Assembly (NCBI RefSeq): GCF_043641665.1
Contig: NC_092188.1
Coordinates: 21,614,204 to 21,678,203 of the forward strand
DNA: 64,000 nt
Direction of reading: 5' to 3'
From: Enoplosus armatus
Taxonomy: Eukaryota; Chordata; Actinopteri; Centrarchiformes; Enoplosidae
In this document: one piece after another, positions 29,001 to 44,200 of the stretch
How the letters are laid out: each line of letters opens with the position of its first letter
Position numbering within the stretch: the stretch's first letter is position 1
Notes under the pieces: model-generated
Told to the model about the DNA's origin: nothing
What the model saw: the letters and a program-made list of their open reading frames with translations, nothing else
Database searches by the model: none
Translations under genes and position numbers: made by a program

Positions 29001-31504
29001 TAGAAACCCTTGTGCATAAACCTTGCGTGGAAGTTGCTTTGGGCTGCACCAGCCCGACCAAGGCAGGATCTGTGCTGCCTGCGAGATAATAAACAACATT
29101 TGCATATAATGTCAACGTTTGGCATCCTTCAGCGATGGCCCAGACGCTCTAGTGGCAGGCGTTTGAAACGCATCGATCAAAAAAAAAAAAAAAAGTTTGG
29201 GCAAAACGTCTGATCATTCGCAGCCTTTTGTATGTGAGGGAGATGTTTGGATTCACTCAAGCGTTTTTCTATTAGAATTCTGGATGCCTAAATCCTCACT
29301 AATTATCACTCCCACCCTCCAGTGGTTTAAACTTGTGATTTGTAACAGATAAAAAGCCCCACATAAGGGATCCCTACAATACATATTTAGCTGCGGAGTA
29401 ATTAAGCTGTATTAGACTTCATTCATACCTGCCAGAGTGTAAGACTGCACTGTTACACAGTGACGCTTTCAATTAATGAAAACGTCTAAACCAGCATACA
29501 TCTGGGATCACCATGCAAGGTCTAGCTCGACTGTATTTATCATGCGCTGTAAGCCAACACAATTACACAGACCTAACATAGTAATTGCTACGTAGCGGCT
29601 CGTACAATGGTAGAAATGGAATTACCTTGACAGAGAGCGTCAGTAGGTCTGGGGGGAAAGGGAGGAAGAGGAGGAAGAGGAAAAAAGAAGAGAAAAAAAA
29701 AAGAGCACAACCTTTTACCGAACTGTAAATCACGCTTCACTTTTAAGAGGCGGGAAAATAAATAATGTCTGAAAGTGCAATGATTTCAGTGATTTAGGGG
29801 AGCTTTTGAGAAGCGTATTACTAGAGGTGACAGCTTGTGGGAGATAGGCAGGTTGTGTTAAGAGGGAAGGATAAGAGGCTATGACATTATGTCTGCAGGG
29901 TTAAGGTGTCAGAGTCAAAGCGTGAACCACTATTACTGGATCAATACTTCTCAGTTTTGCACTTATCTCTGGCCCGATGGTTAGCAGCAGCTTCTCTGGA
30001 TATACACAGAGACTAAATGCCACTACTGAGAGGGGGGGGGGGCCGCATACCTGCTCCATTTTCTACAACTGGAGAGGAGTATTGTGACAGGAAATGTTAA
30101 ATATTTGAGCCTGTTCTTCTTCTTTTTGTAGGAAATGTTAAATTCTCCACTGGTTTGAAGTTCCAGGGCTCAGTGAAGGCTGAATATAGAGCGGTGCTAT
30201 ATTTTATTAAACAGTCCCTTTTTAATTTTGGATAGGTGTCAAAAAAATATATTTCTGTTTTATTGCTGTACATTAGGTTTTGTCAAGTGCTGCTGCTGCT
30301 GAAATGTGTCCTCAAGGAAAGTGAAGTCCGTCCTTTATGCTTTGGGTGTGAAAACAAAAGTTGTACTCATGTCATGTCCGCTCCCGCGCAGGAAAAGGGA
30401 AACATTGTCACAGCCAGAAACAAGAAGAAGAAGGGAAAAAAAGTGTGTACTTTCAAGTCTTTCATTAAACTTCTGAAGCCTCTGAGTTAATCCTTGCTGT
30501 ACATAGAACAAAAACTCAGCATTCAACAATTTAAAAAAGCCAAGAGAGAGTGAGGGAGAGGGACGAGAGACAGAGAAAGAGAGAGAGAGATGAGGAGGGG
30601 TGGTGGGGGGGGGGCTGGCCTGATCGCTACATATTCATATTCCTATGCAGGCGTTATCACTTAAAAGGCTTTCTAATTACAACAACAAGACAAAAACTCC
30701 TTGGATTCCTTCCAGACCCGCTAAATGATAAAATAAGCTTGCACTCTCTCTCCTTCTTAATCTCTGCAAAGCACCTTGGAGCCTCATCTCCCAAATACAG
30801 GCGAATGAATGTGAAAATGCCATTTAGAGATGCAGGTGTGACATTTGATAAGAAACTTCTGGATTAAATATGTTCTGCTAATGAGGAACCCAGCTACCCC
30901 ATCAGGGCAAACTATTGGTGGGATTGTGTGCGCGCTGATAACATTCCGCGCGCAAACATCCAAATTCATTATTAATAAACAGCCGCAGTCTCTCTATCAC
31001 ACAGAGAGTCTGGATCCTTCAGTGGAGAGACAGGGATGTTGCGTCTCATTAGGAGAGGCTAAGGAAAAAGAAGGGGGAGGTACGGGCGGTGTAGGGGTGT
31101 TGTGTGGCGGGGCAGGGGTATCAACTGTTTTCATATTTAGCTGTTTGGGGCTTTTTTGGGGGTGGTGGGGGGGGGGGAGAGAGACAATTTCAAAGGGTAT
31201 GTTAATGGTGCATTGAATGTTGGAACAAAAGGGTTGAAAGTTTCAGGGGATCTGGCAGTGAATGTAATTCTCTGGCTATAGCTAATACGGGAAAAAAAAA
31301 AAAAAAAAAAAAAGGAGGGGATAGCAGGCTAAGCCATTGGTGCAGTAGACTGGGAAGTCCCTGGCCCCAGCTTGACATTTATAACGATTTGGAGAAGATT
31401 AAAGCCGTATTACTGCTGTAGTCCATAATGTGGCTCTGTAATGAGGTGTGAGTGCATTAGTGTCCCGCCGAAGTTAGCGGCTGTTTCAGACCTTTGAAGG
31501 AAAG

Positions 31505-31536
<32 letters not shown>

Positions 31537-34500
31537 TGCGGTCTCAAAGAATGCGGACACTCGACTGCTGTACTGTGGTCATCATCTCCAGTGAAAGGGC
31601 TCGCTGAGGCTGGTGGGGGGGAGTGGGGGGGGGGGGGGGGGGTCGGAGAGAGAGGAAAGGACTCCAGAGGCCTGCCAGTGGAAGCTGAGGCTGCCACCGT
31701 TGAAGACTTGTCAGTCTAAACCAGCTTAGTTCAGCCAGCCAGCAAAGTGTCTCAGACTGACAGGCAGCACTTTGTTATTCGGACCAGTAACTGGAGGTCC
31801 ATGTCTGCCGCCTGGAAATATTTTATATTCAAATAGAAATTAGAAATGGAATGTGTTATTTCGGGCACAGCATATAGCAGAGCACTTTTTTTTCTTTCTT
31901 TTTTTCTTTTTTAAAGGTGCATTCAAACTCATAGAGGACAAAAAGAAAACAGCTTTAGGAATACTGCCAGCTCTCTGTTTTGACAATTATTATTCTTGGC
32001 CTGGTGGCTTTTCTTTTCCTTTTTTTTTACAGTCCATAGTGAAAAAGACAGTGGTGCCAATTCTAAAGCCGGCCACGGAGAAATGAATATTCTAAAAGGT
32101 GTTAAAAAATGCATGCGTTATCTGCAAAAAAAATAAAAACACAGGTAGTTTTTTGCATTAGCGTGTGCAAATGAAGGTTGCAGGTGTCGTCCGTCCATTT
32201 AAACGCCCCTTTATGATGTTAATTAGTTGTTAGCGTAATTTCCCAGCCTCCGCTATCAAGCGTGAGAAGTTCAGAGACCTGCTGTTAACTGAGAGTCAAT
32301 GCCGTGGCACCGTTTCAAGAGCTCCCAAACAGGACGGCCAGTGATAACGAACAGGTGATGGGGCCTGATGCCTATGGCAGCAGGATATTGCAGAGACAAT
32401 TGAATTCGTAGGGGAGAAATGAATCTTCTGGACAGCATATCAAATGTTAAAACAACACACATTGCATGCAATTTGCTTATGCAGGAGGGTGATAAAGTGT
32501 GCTTATTTAAAAGATAAACAAAGGGGGGATCTAGTGCAGTAAATTGTGCATGTGTGTTTATTCCCTATGAGTAACGCCAGAGGTTTATAGTCCCAGACAC
32601 AGGCAGCCGTACTTTATGGCTCCTCTGTTTGTGTGATAGCAGTATTTATGATATTGGAATTTATGTCGTACTGTATTCACACTGTCTGTGTGCTGGCGGT
32701 AGTCTGTATTTAAATGTACTTAGCAGATTTGGTGTTTGTCTTGTTTGAGTGAGCGCCTTTGAATGGTGTCAGTTTCAGCAAGAGGTCAGATTCATTGTGT
32801 CCTCCGTGCCTCTCCCAGGAATCCGGCCTCCCAAGGTTAAATTCAGCATTCCAAGTTTTCCTCGATGGAATGAAAGCCATTGGAATGGAGAGGAGTTTCA
32901 TCTCCTCAGCCCCTTGCTTCAGCTAATCTTCACCCCCTTCGCAATAACATTTCCACTCCGGTTCCTCCGACTCCTCAGATGTATTTGCTCTCCCTCGCCG
33001 CTTGTGTCCTGTTAAGATTTAAACAGCAAACATAAAATGTGGAAGATAACCTGCGAGAAAAGAAAAAAAAAAAAAAAGCTTTGGAGGGACTTGACTCCGA
33101 ACATTATTTTAAAGACCAGATCTGAGAGCTCCTGCACAGCAGTCGGGAGCGATTATCTGCTGTGATCCCTCTCCGATGCACCAAAGTCATTCATCTGCCG
33201 ATCCTCCACCACCCCCCCCACACACACACACACGCAGCCCTATGCAAAGGCAGACCCCCTAATCATGTCGACACCGTGTGTCAGTGCCGTGGATGAGCAA
33301 GGCCTAGAGATGAGAACGGCTCTGTAAACATGGGCAGGCAGCGGGGAGCTTCTCTCTCCCCCCACGCTGCTCGGAATAAGCAAACGGGAAGATTTAGGGA
33401 TTTTGCCGGGGCCCAACTTTGTAGTATCGGCTCAGGGTCTTTTTCGACGTTTTCCGGGGTGCTGCCTATGGGATATTGTTCTTAGCTCATGAAGTGCCGC
33501 CCGCCCGTTATAAGCTGTGTGTCTTTTGTCAATAGTATTACAATTTTGAAGCTGAATCTCTCCCCCCGCCCCCCCCCGTCCTCTCCTTTGGATTTAACTC
33601 TTCAGTATCTGCTGTGGCCCACATATTGTCTACGTATTCTGTCGTTGACCTTTGCTGTTGACCTCGAACATTCAGATAAACCAGCAGAATCTTTATGAGG
33701 AACTCTTATTATACTGCTGCAGCCATTTTGTCACTTGACCTCTATATTCATTGAAGTCAACTTTTTTTTTTTCCCTCCCCAGCACTGTCGATTATGAACT
33801 CATCATGACAGACTAGTAAATCTAGTGTGCATCAACTGTGTGCATTCCATAAACAGGCTAATACAATTGGCTGTATCAAATGGGATGTATATTAACAACA
33901 GTCAACTGTGCTCTCTCCGCTGTCAGGATTCTATTATGGAGCATGCTCCCGCCCCTTGTTTTGATACAGCGGTAATTTAAAGACCGATCTTAATTGACTT
34001 ATTTTTTCCGCATGTCTGTCGGAGCTTGTGCATGCACTGCAATAAGAGTCTTGTTTCTTTATTGGGCCACACACAATGTACTGAGTTCAATTTTACCATT
34101 CATAATGAATGCAGCCTCGCCATTCAAATGCAGCCATAAGCACACAGCAGATAAGAATTTAATTAAATGTAGATTAAAACCAAACAGGAAAACACACTGG
34201 CTGATAATTTTTTATCACGTCCCCTGGTCATATTTTTTTCCCCCTCATACTTTCGACTTGTTCTTCCTTGGGCTACATCTTTTCAGCTTGCCAAAAGTGG
34301 CAAAAACACCTCACACATCTCACCGTGGCGCCGTGAGATTGTGTAAAATGCAAAGCGAGGGGCGGTCACACGATTAATCAGAATCCTCGTGTCTGGGGAG
34401 GATGGAGGCTGGCGGAGGATTGGGGGTGGGGGGGGGGGTGGGGGGGTACAGGGGTGCAAGGAAGGAATTAGTTGCTTCATCCCAAATTTGCATCATATTC

Positions 34501-36790
34501 CAAAGGACAATCCCAGCACTGTAGGCAAGGGGAAACATATCTCGCTCTCTGCAGGAACAATTAAATATTTGCCACAATGCTGAATAAATGTCACCTTCAG
34601 TATCAAATTGTCCATACTTGCTAAACATGGTGTAACAGTGAGTGCCTCGAAAGCATGCCTGAGCAGAGGGAAACTGCTATTTCAGATGTGGACCACAGCC
34701 TCAGCTAACATACTGTAACACACATTCAGGAGCTGTTCACCTCAGGCACTAATAGTGTGTTGAACTCCACTGGGGATACTAGTGAGCAAGAGACAACTGC
34801 AAGCCTTGTCAGGGATTTCCCACTATTGAAACATTACACCCGGGTGCTCAGTTACATATTAAACACATATTGTTTTTTTTAAAAGGTTTGTACACTGCAA
34901 GAATTTCTCCCCCCGTCATGTATTTTAATTATTATGAAAACTGACAGAAAGTCCCGTTCAAATATCAGACTGCAGCCCTGGTGTTAATGCTCAACAATTT
35001 TTTTTTTTTCCAGAAGAAATACATTAATTTCCCACCATCTGGTGTACTTATCATGTAGCATATTTCACTTGCATCCAGCTTTTCTAACGCTTTCAGACAG
35101 CTGTTGGCTTCGACATTCACCTGAATGACTTGAATGATAAATTCTGCTCTTCAAGTGACAGTTTGTTTGTTTTTTTTAATCAGAGGTGATGGTCTCATCT
35201 TCTGCATGCATACGCAGATTCTCAGTGATGTTTGATTGCAAATTACAATTTGGAAAGATTTCGTTGCGGTGATATTACACGTGCTGCTGCTGCTGCTGCT
35301 GCATTAGCAGAAAGGTTAGAAACAGGGTCTTGGTAACATGGCAGTGGACTTCCCTGCCACCTCCACAGCGGCTCACACTGCCGTGCCGCTGCCTGCCTGG
35401 CTGTGCCCAAGCCCGCCTGCCCACCGCGCTGGTGCTGCATCTCAGTTCCACTCTATTACCCTCACGCAGGCGATTGGCCTTTTCTGTGGGGAAAAGAGCA
35501 ATTTCCTGTCGCAGTCTGTTTGATCAAGTGCTAAACCCTTGTGATCAATAGAGAGACAGATGTCGGCTCCAGATGGCCGCGTGGTGATACCTGGGGCAGC
35601 GCGGGGGCTTGCCAGGACGACAGAATGGCAATGAGCAAGGGCAGCGGCTGTGCTCCCGATGTACCAGCCACGAGACACAATGTGACAAACGCAATTAGGC
35701 CTTTTAGCTGCAGATTATTTATTTCTCTTGCAAACCGACAGAAATTTTAATTAGCACATACTTTAAGCAATATGTAGAATTACAGGGGTGCAGAGACAGA
35801 GGGCAGGCTGCGATGTTGCACCGGTGACTGGTGTGTGTGTGTGTGTGTGTATGTGTGTGTCAGAGTGTGTGTGTGTGTATTCTTTCTGTGTATTGCTGTG
35901 CTGTGAATACCAAATTAGCATGCTCGTAAATAAGGTGCAGAAACAGAGAAAAAAATGTATGTTTTAAGGCACAAATCAATGAAGAAAGACACATAACTTC
36001 ATAAATTCCATTCCTCATGACCAGATCAATAATGTTGAATTTCAAAATGGATGACAGGTGCATCTCCCTGGCTCTCTGTCCTTCTGGAGAGGAAAAAAAT
36101 AACTGCCAGCACCAGAAGGCCAAAATAGACCTTTCCAAAGAGGAGAGACAGAGGAGGAGAGAGGCTCCCATTTTTTAAACGGCAAGCATTTGCATTAGGG
36201 CTGGCATCCACCATACACCCCCACATACACACACACACACACACATACACCCACACACTTAAAAAAAAACACACAGACACACAGACTGGCCAGCCAGCCC
36301 ATGTGGCGTAGGGCCGGAGCCATGTTGGAGGAACCACTGAGGCGCGTGGCGATGGCGCGCTGCTCTCCCAGGAAAAAACCGAGCTCACCGGCGTTGGCCC
36401 TCCGCCGTTCACCTGCTCCCGCCGAGGCATGATGGGTAGGGGGACATGGGCCATGAGGCCGCAGCTGGAAGGGAGGGAGGGGTAGGTAGGTTTTTGCTGC
36501 GGTGCTCAACACAGCGGCGCCCCGTCACGAGGGGTCTCCTGGTCCCATTAGCAGGGCTCGGTCAGGACGGGGCCCCCAACCAGCCTGCCGCCGCAGCAGG
36601 GGCCGCAGTAAACACATGTCGACCGGCCGCAACCAGGACACAGGCAGCACTACCCGCAGAGAAGGATAGCTAATAGAGTGCTCAATGGGACAAACCTGTC
36701 CAAATAAAGAATAAAGCAGAGCGGAGCGGAGCCAGTCAGAGCTTTCCTTTAATAGTCTCCTCTACTTTATTGTGGACAGGGAGGAGCTGG

Positions 36791-36852
<62 letters not shown>

Positions 36853-38230
36853 GGCAGCTAATGAGGGAGAACAGCTTTGTACTGTAGGAATTCATGGCTG
36901 GTATTGTCTCAGACTGACAGCACACCTGCAATATAGAAAGTGTAAAATGCTCTCAATAGCCATTTATTGTTTTCACTGGGGAGGACATTTCATTTGGAAA
37001 GAATGAAAATGTCAAAAAGAAAATGATTTAGATAGAAGATCTTAAAATAGTTTGTTTAAAAATAAAATAAAAACAGGTGATGTTTGGAGTGTTAAATATC
37101 CCACCATTTAATACATTTCAGCAGAAAATAAATACATTTGTATGAGAAATTGTAATCTAAATATTCAGATGGAGCTATAATAGCTGCTAATTCACATTTC
37201 TATTTTTTTTTTTCCTCCCTCAAAATTATTACAACACTATTACCAGGCAAACGTCCCCCTGCCAGAGTCTATCTCACTGTATTGAAAAAGCTACACGAGT
37301 CTCCAGAGACCAGCCACAGCCACGTCTTTTCATTTCAAAGTGAAACATTTAATTTTTTTTTACTCAGTAAAACATTTGCTGAATCACATCATTGGTAGAT
37401 TTCTTTTCTTTTTTTTTCCCCCAACTGTTTTTGTGATGTTCAAACAATTCTTAAATGTGTGTTGGATGACATTGTTCGGTGTGCTGCGCTGCTTTTATGC
37501 CTTTGTTGCCTGCGAATGTATACTATTGAGAGAGCGGCGTGTATGAGGCTCCCCTGGGAGGACTTTTTAATTTGTGGATTCTGACCCGCGTGCCATTTGC
37601 TCGAGGCCATCCATGAGCTCTCGGTACTGGCTATATCTGCGGAAAAAAAAAACAAAAAAAAACAAAAAAAAAAACACTTGATGCTAAAATTAGTCTGGAC
37701 GCTGTAGTGCAAAAGGAGGGAAGTCTGGGGGCTTTGGGGTGTCAGGCAAGACAAGGCAAGTCAGGGCTCTGTAAACACATATTTACTGAGCAGTATTTAT
37801 TTCCCTGGAAAATAGGGAGATTATTTTTATCCTGCTGTAATCTTAAAAATTTTAAAAGTAAAATAGAAAATTTGTTTAGTGACAAAAGCATTCTGGCATG
37901 CCTGATTACTGTCATAACAGAAAGGCAGCAACAGCAGACAAAAGATTAGTGAGCATAAAGACATCGTAGAAGATTTCAGTCCCACATTTTAGTCAAAATA
38001 AGGTCAGAAGAACGCCTTTTTGATCCAAATACATTTCTCATGAGAGTAAGATCTTTAGCACCTACCTGCAAGGATGTATATAGGCAGACTGGCGTCTACG
38101 CTGCTCTGCCATGTCTGAGGCGTCGCTGCATCGTCACAGCAGGAACGTCCACCGGCTGCAGCTTGAGCATGAGAAGAGTGCCTCCTAGTGGCCGAGACAC
38201 GAGAGATGAGAGAGGAGGAGAGTGAAGGGG

Positions 38231-38269
<39 letters not shown>

Positions 38270-41200
38270 TCAATCTGTGTCAGTGCCTTAGTGAAATAAT
38301 AGTAGAGTCAGCTAATTCTAGTTTAGTGTACCGTCAATAATAGTAAGCTTGTTTGACCCTATGAATGATGTTCCCACTCGGGTCTAACTCAGCGCTTTCC
38401 TTTCTGCTGCCTGCTCCGGCTGCAGGGATGGTGACAGCCATGAGTCATCCTAATGTGTTCAACTCTGATGATCCAGAAAACAGTCCAAATATTTACCGGT
38501 ATTCATGAGGAGGGGTTTGTTTAGCGCTTGTGCCGCAGCACCGTCCGCTGTCAGGTGCAGATACAGATATTATTGTGATCAAGATCCTGGGAAGTTGTTA
38601 GGGTTGTTTTTTTTGTTTGTTTTGGGGTTTTTTGGGGGGGGGGGTTCGTGTTCGCCCTGTCATTTACTCCCCACATGATAAAGCTTTGTCAAAGAAAGGA
38701 GAGTGGTGGTTCACAACTGTGCAGCTACTTGATATTCATAGGTGCAAGGAGCTTGTTCCCATTTGACCAGGAGGAGTTGGAGCTGATTTGAAGACAAGGA
38801 GAGTAGAGGTCTTTAATTACAAGCCTCTCCGTGGCTTCAGGCACCACTAGCCTCACTTCACAATTAGGACCAGCAGTTAGCGCAGAGCCAACCGAGAGAG
38901 ACGAGAACTTTTAAGGGGAAGAATAGCCGAACCAAGGGAAAAAGAACAAATCAGCATCTGGCTTGACAAAGGAAAAACTTGACTCGCACACTAAATCAGG
39001 TCATATAGATTTGAAACTTTTGCTCTTCAAGATGCATCAAACGGTCATCAAGCACTTTTCTATATGAGCGCATGTACCAGATCTTGTTCTCAACCTCTAA
39101 CATTTCTCAAAGTGCACCGCAATGCTTTATAATGTGACCCCGCGATGCACGCAGGTAATGCCAATGGGTTCGTTTTCCCAGAAGCCCCATTCAACTCCCC
39201 CTCCCCTTAATACGTGGCTGTGGTGCAGTGGGACTGTACTCCAGTGCTGTAATGGCCTCTGCAACGGTAATGTGTTTGGACAGATGGGAGAGGCAAGTGC
39301 TGATGTGCTTAACTACGCATTTTACAGCTAAACTATTAAAGAGTTGTGCTGTTTACACACCAACATTTGAATACCTGTCTTCAGGCCAGTTTAATTATCC
39401 GGGCCCTTCTGTTATTTCTGCCGCTTTGTTGTCTCTCAGCTTTTTGCACGAGGCATGAGAGATTTGTTTGTGGCTTCATTAAGATATGGTGGTGGTAGCC
39501 GTTTGCAGGGAGCAAAAAAAAAATTATTTCTGCTCAAGTATCTCATGCTCTATTCTCCCTGCCTCCCCCATACATATACAGATACTGTACACATCCGTTT
39601 TCTTATAAAGTCATTTAAAGTGAGAAAATTAAAAAATGCCCTGTGATGCCTGCACTTTGAAATCTCTCGGGGCTTTAGGCAAAGGGGAGGGGACACGCGC
39701 CCTGAGTCCCTGCGATTCATCCTGAGACATTTGATTGGTTTATAAGTACTTATAGGGGGGGGAAAGGGTTTGCATTATAATTTTGTTTCATGAATTCCTT
39801 CATATGTTCATCTTCAACTGCATGTTCAAATAAAACATTAATCAAAGGGAAGAGAGGGAAGAGGGCATTTAGCCAAGCAGAGCCATAGTCTCAGGGCCTC
39901 AGTGAGCTGGTGGATATGGTATTGAGAGACTGTAGGAAGCAGTGGTTTTTAATTATCTGGACTACGTACAGGATGCCGTTTTTGATTGTTTTAATGAGGC
40001 AGCTGGCCTATTGTCTCCCCTTAATTCCTCCATTGTTTTTAGAATATGTCATAGTTCTTTATTCTTTTATCAGGTGCTCTGCAGGAGGATTTAGACAATA
40101 GCCTTCATTCCAACTGCATTGGCCACTGCACAAAGGCAGCTCACTGCAGACAGTTAGCAGGCAAACAAGTGCAAATCACAAGCTGCACTTTTCCCAGCCT
40201 TTTCTCCAGTTTCACGACTTACGGTGTTTGGTATTTCGCTCTAACTCTTGACCCCCCCCCCCCATCCCTCCCTCCTCGCTCCCTCATTCATACGGATCAT
40301 GCCATTGTCATAGGTGGCTCACCTGTGTTTCTGTGATTTGAATCACCTGTCATGAAAAGGCTGTCAGAGAGAAACAGCTGTGACCAATCTCTCGACAGAG
40401 CTCCTTCATGGAGTATTGATTTTGTCTGTAGCCCACCTGACGCCTCTGTGCTGTCTATTTTCTAAGCCTTCCATCTCCACATGTGCATGATAACGACATG
40501 TTTCTGCACAGTAGATTGCATGCATTAGTCAGTGCATGCATGCAATACAGGTAGGCATGTGTCCTTGCATTTGATTGCGTGCAAACATGGAGACGAGTTT
40601 TAGATTTCCTAAATGACTCGTGAAATATTGATATGAAGCCAAACAGAATTTAGATTGTGATGCATTTCAGTCAAAATAAAATATAGATACATAAAGCAAA
40701 AAAATTGCAGTAAAAAACTGTCACAAATCTGAAAGAAACAGCTATGATTTCTAATTCTCATGACAATGTAAATGCAGTTTAAACCATAATCCTGAAGCCA
40801 GAGCACATGTATCTTTCTACCATGTCTTGGTTGAGTGATTGTAACAAGTGCTGCCTCAGTGTTTTGTGGAGCTCAGTAAAACTGGGACATGCAGTCCTAA
40901 AACTCACTTCTAGCGTTCTCGCACACAACAGATGGATCTGTAGCATTTTTGGCTGAAGGGATGCAATCTGAGTGCATATTCTGCTGTCAAAACGCCGTAA
41001 AACATTTTCATCAGACTGCACGTAATCTGCTTCATTTCAGCTGAGGAGAGCGTACAGTATCTTTGATTTGGATTGATCCAAAAAAAACACTGATTTGTAT
41101 CTGAGCGTCTGGGACTAGTTCATAATTCCCTTTGTAAGCTGAGCGCTTCTGAACTAAAAGATCCATTCAGGGGAGAGAAACTTTTGTGGCTATGGCTGCG

Positions 41201-44200
41201 ATATATTCCCCGCCATTGTCAGTGGCAGTTTGTATCTACCTTGATGGTAACTTGGGCAGACAGTGGAGAGGAGTTTTGTTATTTTAATTAGGAGATAAAA
41301 ATTCAAAGGGCCTCTCCAGGCAGTGTGTGGTATGACAGAATCAAAACGATGAAGTGGAGCGGCCTGAAGTGTGTGTCTCGTCACAGCAGATTGGCCGACA
41401 GATAGGCACTGCTCTTTAAAGTGGCGCTGACATGCACACGCTCACGCAGGCACACACACACACACACACACACACACTGGTGGCCAGGAAGCCTGCACAC
41501 AAATGGGACTTTGAAAGATAGCATATTTTAATACTATTTCACTCCTTTGACACGTTTGTGCTCGTCTAATTTTCAGTGCTTCACCAGCAGATAGGAAGGG
41601 CTAGAAAGGTTTTAATCAAAACAGCAATGTGAAATCTGGAATATTCAATTTTGCATTGAAATAATGGGGCAATTCATTCTAGAAACTTAATAATGATTTA
41701 TACATAATGCATGACGTAGTAGTGCAAAGTCATGGCGGATCTGTTTCCATCCCCTAGTTTTCCATTTCTAATAAATCCACAGAAAATAGGGATTGTTTTC
41801 AAACAAAGCCTCACTCAAGCACCTTCACCGTGTCTACAGGGCGGTTTTGAACCTGTTGATTCATAGGTTTTGTGTAAACATGAGTAATCAGTGTTCCACA
41901 TGTGCGGGGGGGCTTTCTAGCTGCGTCCCCCCGCCTGCACACCTCTCCTCATGGCTGTCTTTATTCCACATCAGCTGGAGCTCAAACCACATGTCCCCCT
42001 CTCAGCCTGACACTCCGTCGGTATGTTTGCACATCTTTGAAAGCTAACAGCGTGCTTTAATTAATTGTCCAGCTTTCCTCAGAAACAATGTCCTAATTCT
42101 GCCATTTAGCAGGAGCGTATCATAGTTTGTTGTTATCTCCCCAGCCAGATTTCTGTAAATAGTCATATTAAAAACTTTAATCTCTTCAATGGAAAATGAA
42201 GTGCAGCTGAAAAGCCTGTCATGTGCTGAGATAAATATTATCTAAGCTAAAACCTTCACTCTCTCCCGCCACCCCCCACCCTGTCTTCCTCCTGCCCCCA
42301 CCCCCTTCCTCTGACTTAATGAATATGTTCAGAAGATTTCAGAGGAATGCTTAATCCCAAAACACAACAATCTAATAATGTGGAGGACCTGTCTCAGTGT
42401 TCCAGCTGACAACAGCACTGTAGGCTACAGTTTACCCCAGTTGAGGTTTGCCTCACTTCTGGATATGAGCGCCAGCAGCCTAGAAAAGCATTTGAGGAAC
42501 GGTAAAAAGACAGAAATTACCTTTTAAAAGGGTTTGTTCACCCAAAAAAAAAAAAAACATTTCCTCATTTACCTTTCGTTGTATATTATTGGTTTTATTT
42601 CACCAGGTTTTACCAGACAGATATCTGTCTCTGAGATTTCAAAAACAATGGAGGTGAATGGAATTTCGCTTGTAGTGCTCATAGCATTGAAAAATGCTGA
42701 GAAAATTGACCTCACTGTGAACAGTTTTCATTAGAACTGCAGAAAAAAGCAGTCCTTATGAAAACAGTTGATGATTATCCAGGGTAAATGTCATTTTTCA
42801 ATTTTCAACAAAATAAATTCCGTTCACCTTTATTGTATCGGGGTGGCGGCAAAAGTCGTAATTCCAGGGAAGATGCAGTTTTAAAATATTCTTATTCTTT
42901 TGAACAATCCACTTTTTCAATGTATGTCCCACCTGGCATCCAGTTTCAATTACACACTATTGTGCAACACACCATTGAAATAGTTTGAGAGTCTTTGAGA
43001 TGTTGTGTTGATGATCTGACATTTAAGTCCAGAACTGCTCATGTGTACATGCAGCAAAGCTTTCTCTTCTCTCGCAGCAAGTACTTAAATGTCCCCTCTA
43101 TCTCTGTTTTGTCCAGGTGGCCAACTGTGGTGCACCACCACCAAGAACATGATGGAGGGCGAGGAGCTGGTGGCGTTTGCGGTGGACTTTGACTCGCGTC
43201 TGCAGGCGGTGAACCACATGTCTCTGAGCGAGGGCATGTACCCAGCCAGGCTGCTGGACAGCATCCAGCTCCTGCCGCAGCAGGCCGCGATGGCTTCCAT
43301 CCTGCCCACTGCCATCGTCAACAGTGAGTGTCCGCGCACCAGCACGAGCGCACGTACGCAGAGCTGGAACGAGACGTGCTTTTGTTTGGACGTGCTCTTG
43401 TTCTTTCTCCCTTTCTGTCTCACACACACACACACCAGTCCACAGTCTGCACTCCGTCACCTGCTTAACAAGGAGCGTCGTCTCCGCCGGGCGTAGATTA
43501 ACCCAGATGCGTCTCTGCACTGGAGATAAGAGCCATCGACCTTCAAGTTTTGGGTTCACATAAACACACTGCGGCTCGAACTAACGTGTTAATTGCAAAA
43601 TACACGCCTCATGCAAATAGTGTGTTTGTTTACTTAGCGAGGGCTATCTGGGTTCAGCTCAACAGGGAGGCTTCTGTAAGCAGATGGTCCAGTGTTCTTG
43701 TTTGCCCTTGAGAAAGGGCACCAACCCAGTGGTAGCAACACAGCGATATGCAGCAGCTGAGGATTTGGTGGAAAAGCCTTTTAACACAGGCTTTGAGAGT
43801 CAGAACTGTAGAAGTAGAGAAGAGGAGTATGTGTGTATGCATGCGTGCAAGCTCTTTATCTTTATACTTATGCATAAATATGAAAGTACTGTATGCTGAT
43901 ATCATGTCCCCTTTGTCCCCTTCCGTGTCCCTCCAGAGGACATCTTCCCCTGCAAGGCATGTGGAATCTGGTTTCGGAGCGAGAGGAACCTGCAGGCCCA
44001 TCTGATGTACTATTGCAGCGGGCGACAGAGGGAGCCAGAGACAGTGGTGGAGGAAAACGACACTGGTCCCCACCAGACCCCCAGTATCTGCCCCTTCCCA
44101 CAGTGCAACAAGAGCTTCTCCGGAGCCAGGGCCCTGGAAATGCATTTGAGCACCTCACACAGTGGTGAGTGATGTCATGGATCAAGCAGAAACTGCATTT

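Larger units (their letters stand above)
31001..42521. other. zfpm2 intron, 3' part
   Basis: Non-coding, with several microsatellites (31511-31536, 35281-35301, 36793-36853, 38228-38258, 41452-41477) and many poly-T/poly-A runs. Repeat-poor AT-rich blocks at 32110-32290 and 33840-34230 could be regulatory. No exon found. Confidence 0.5.
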
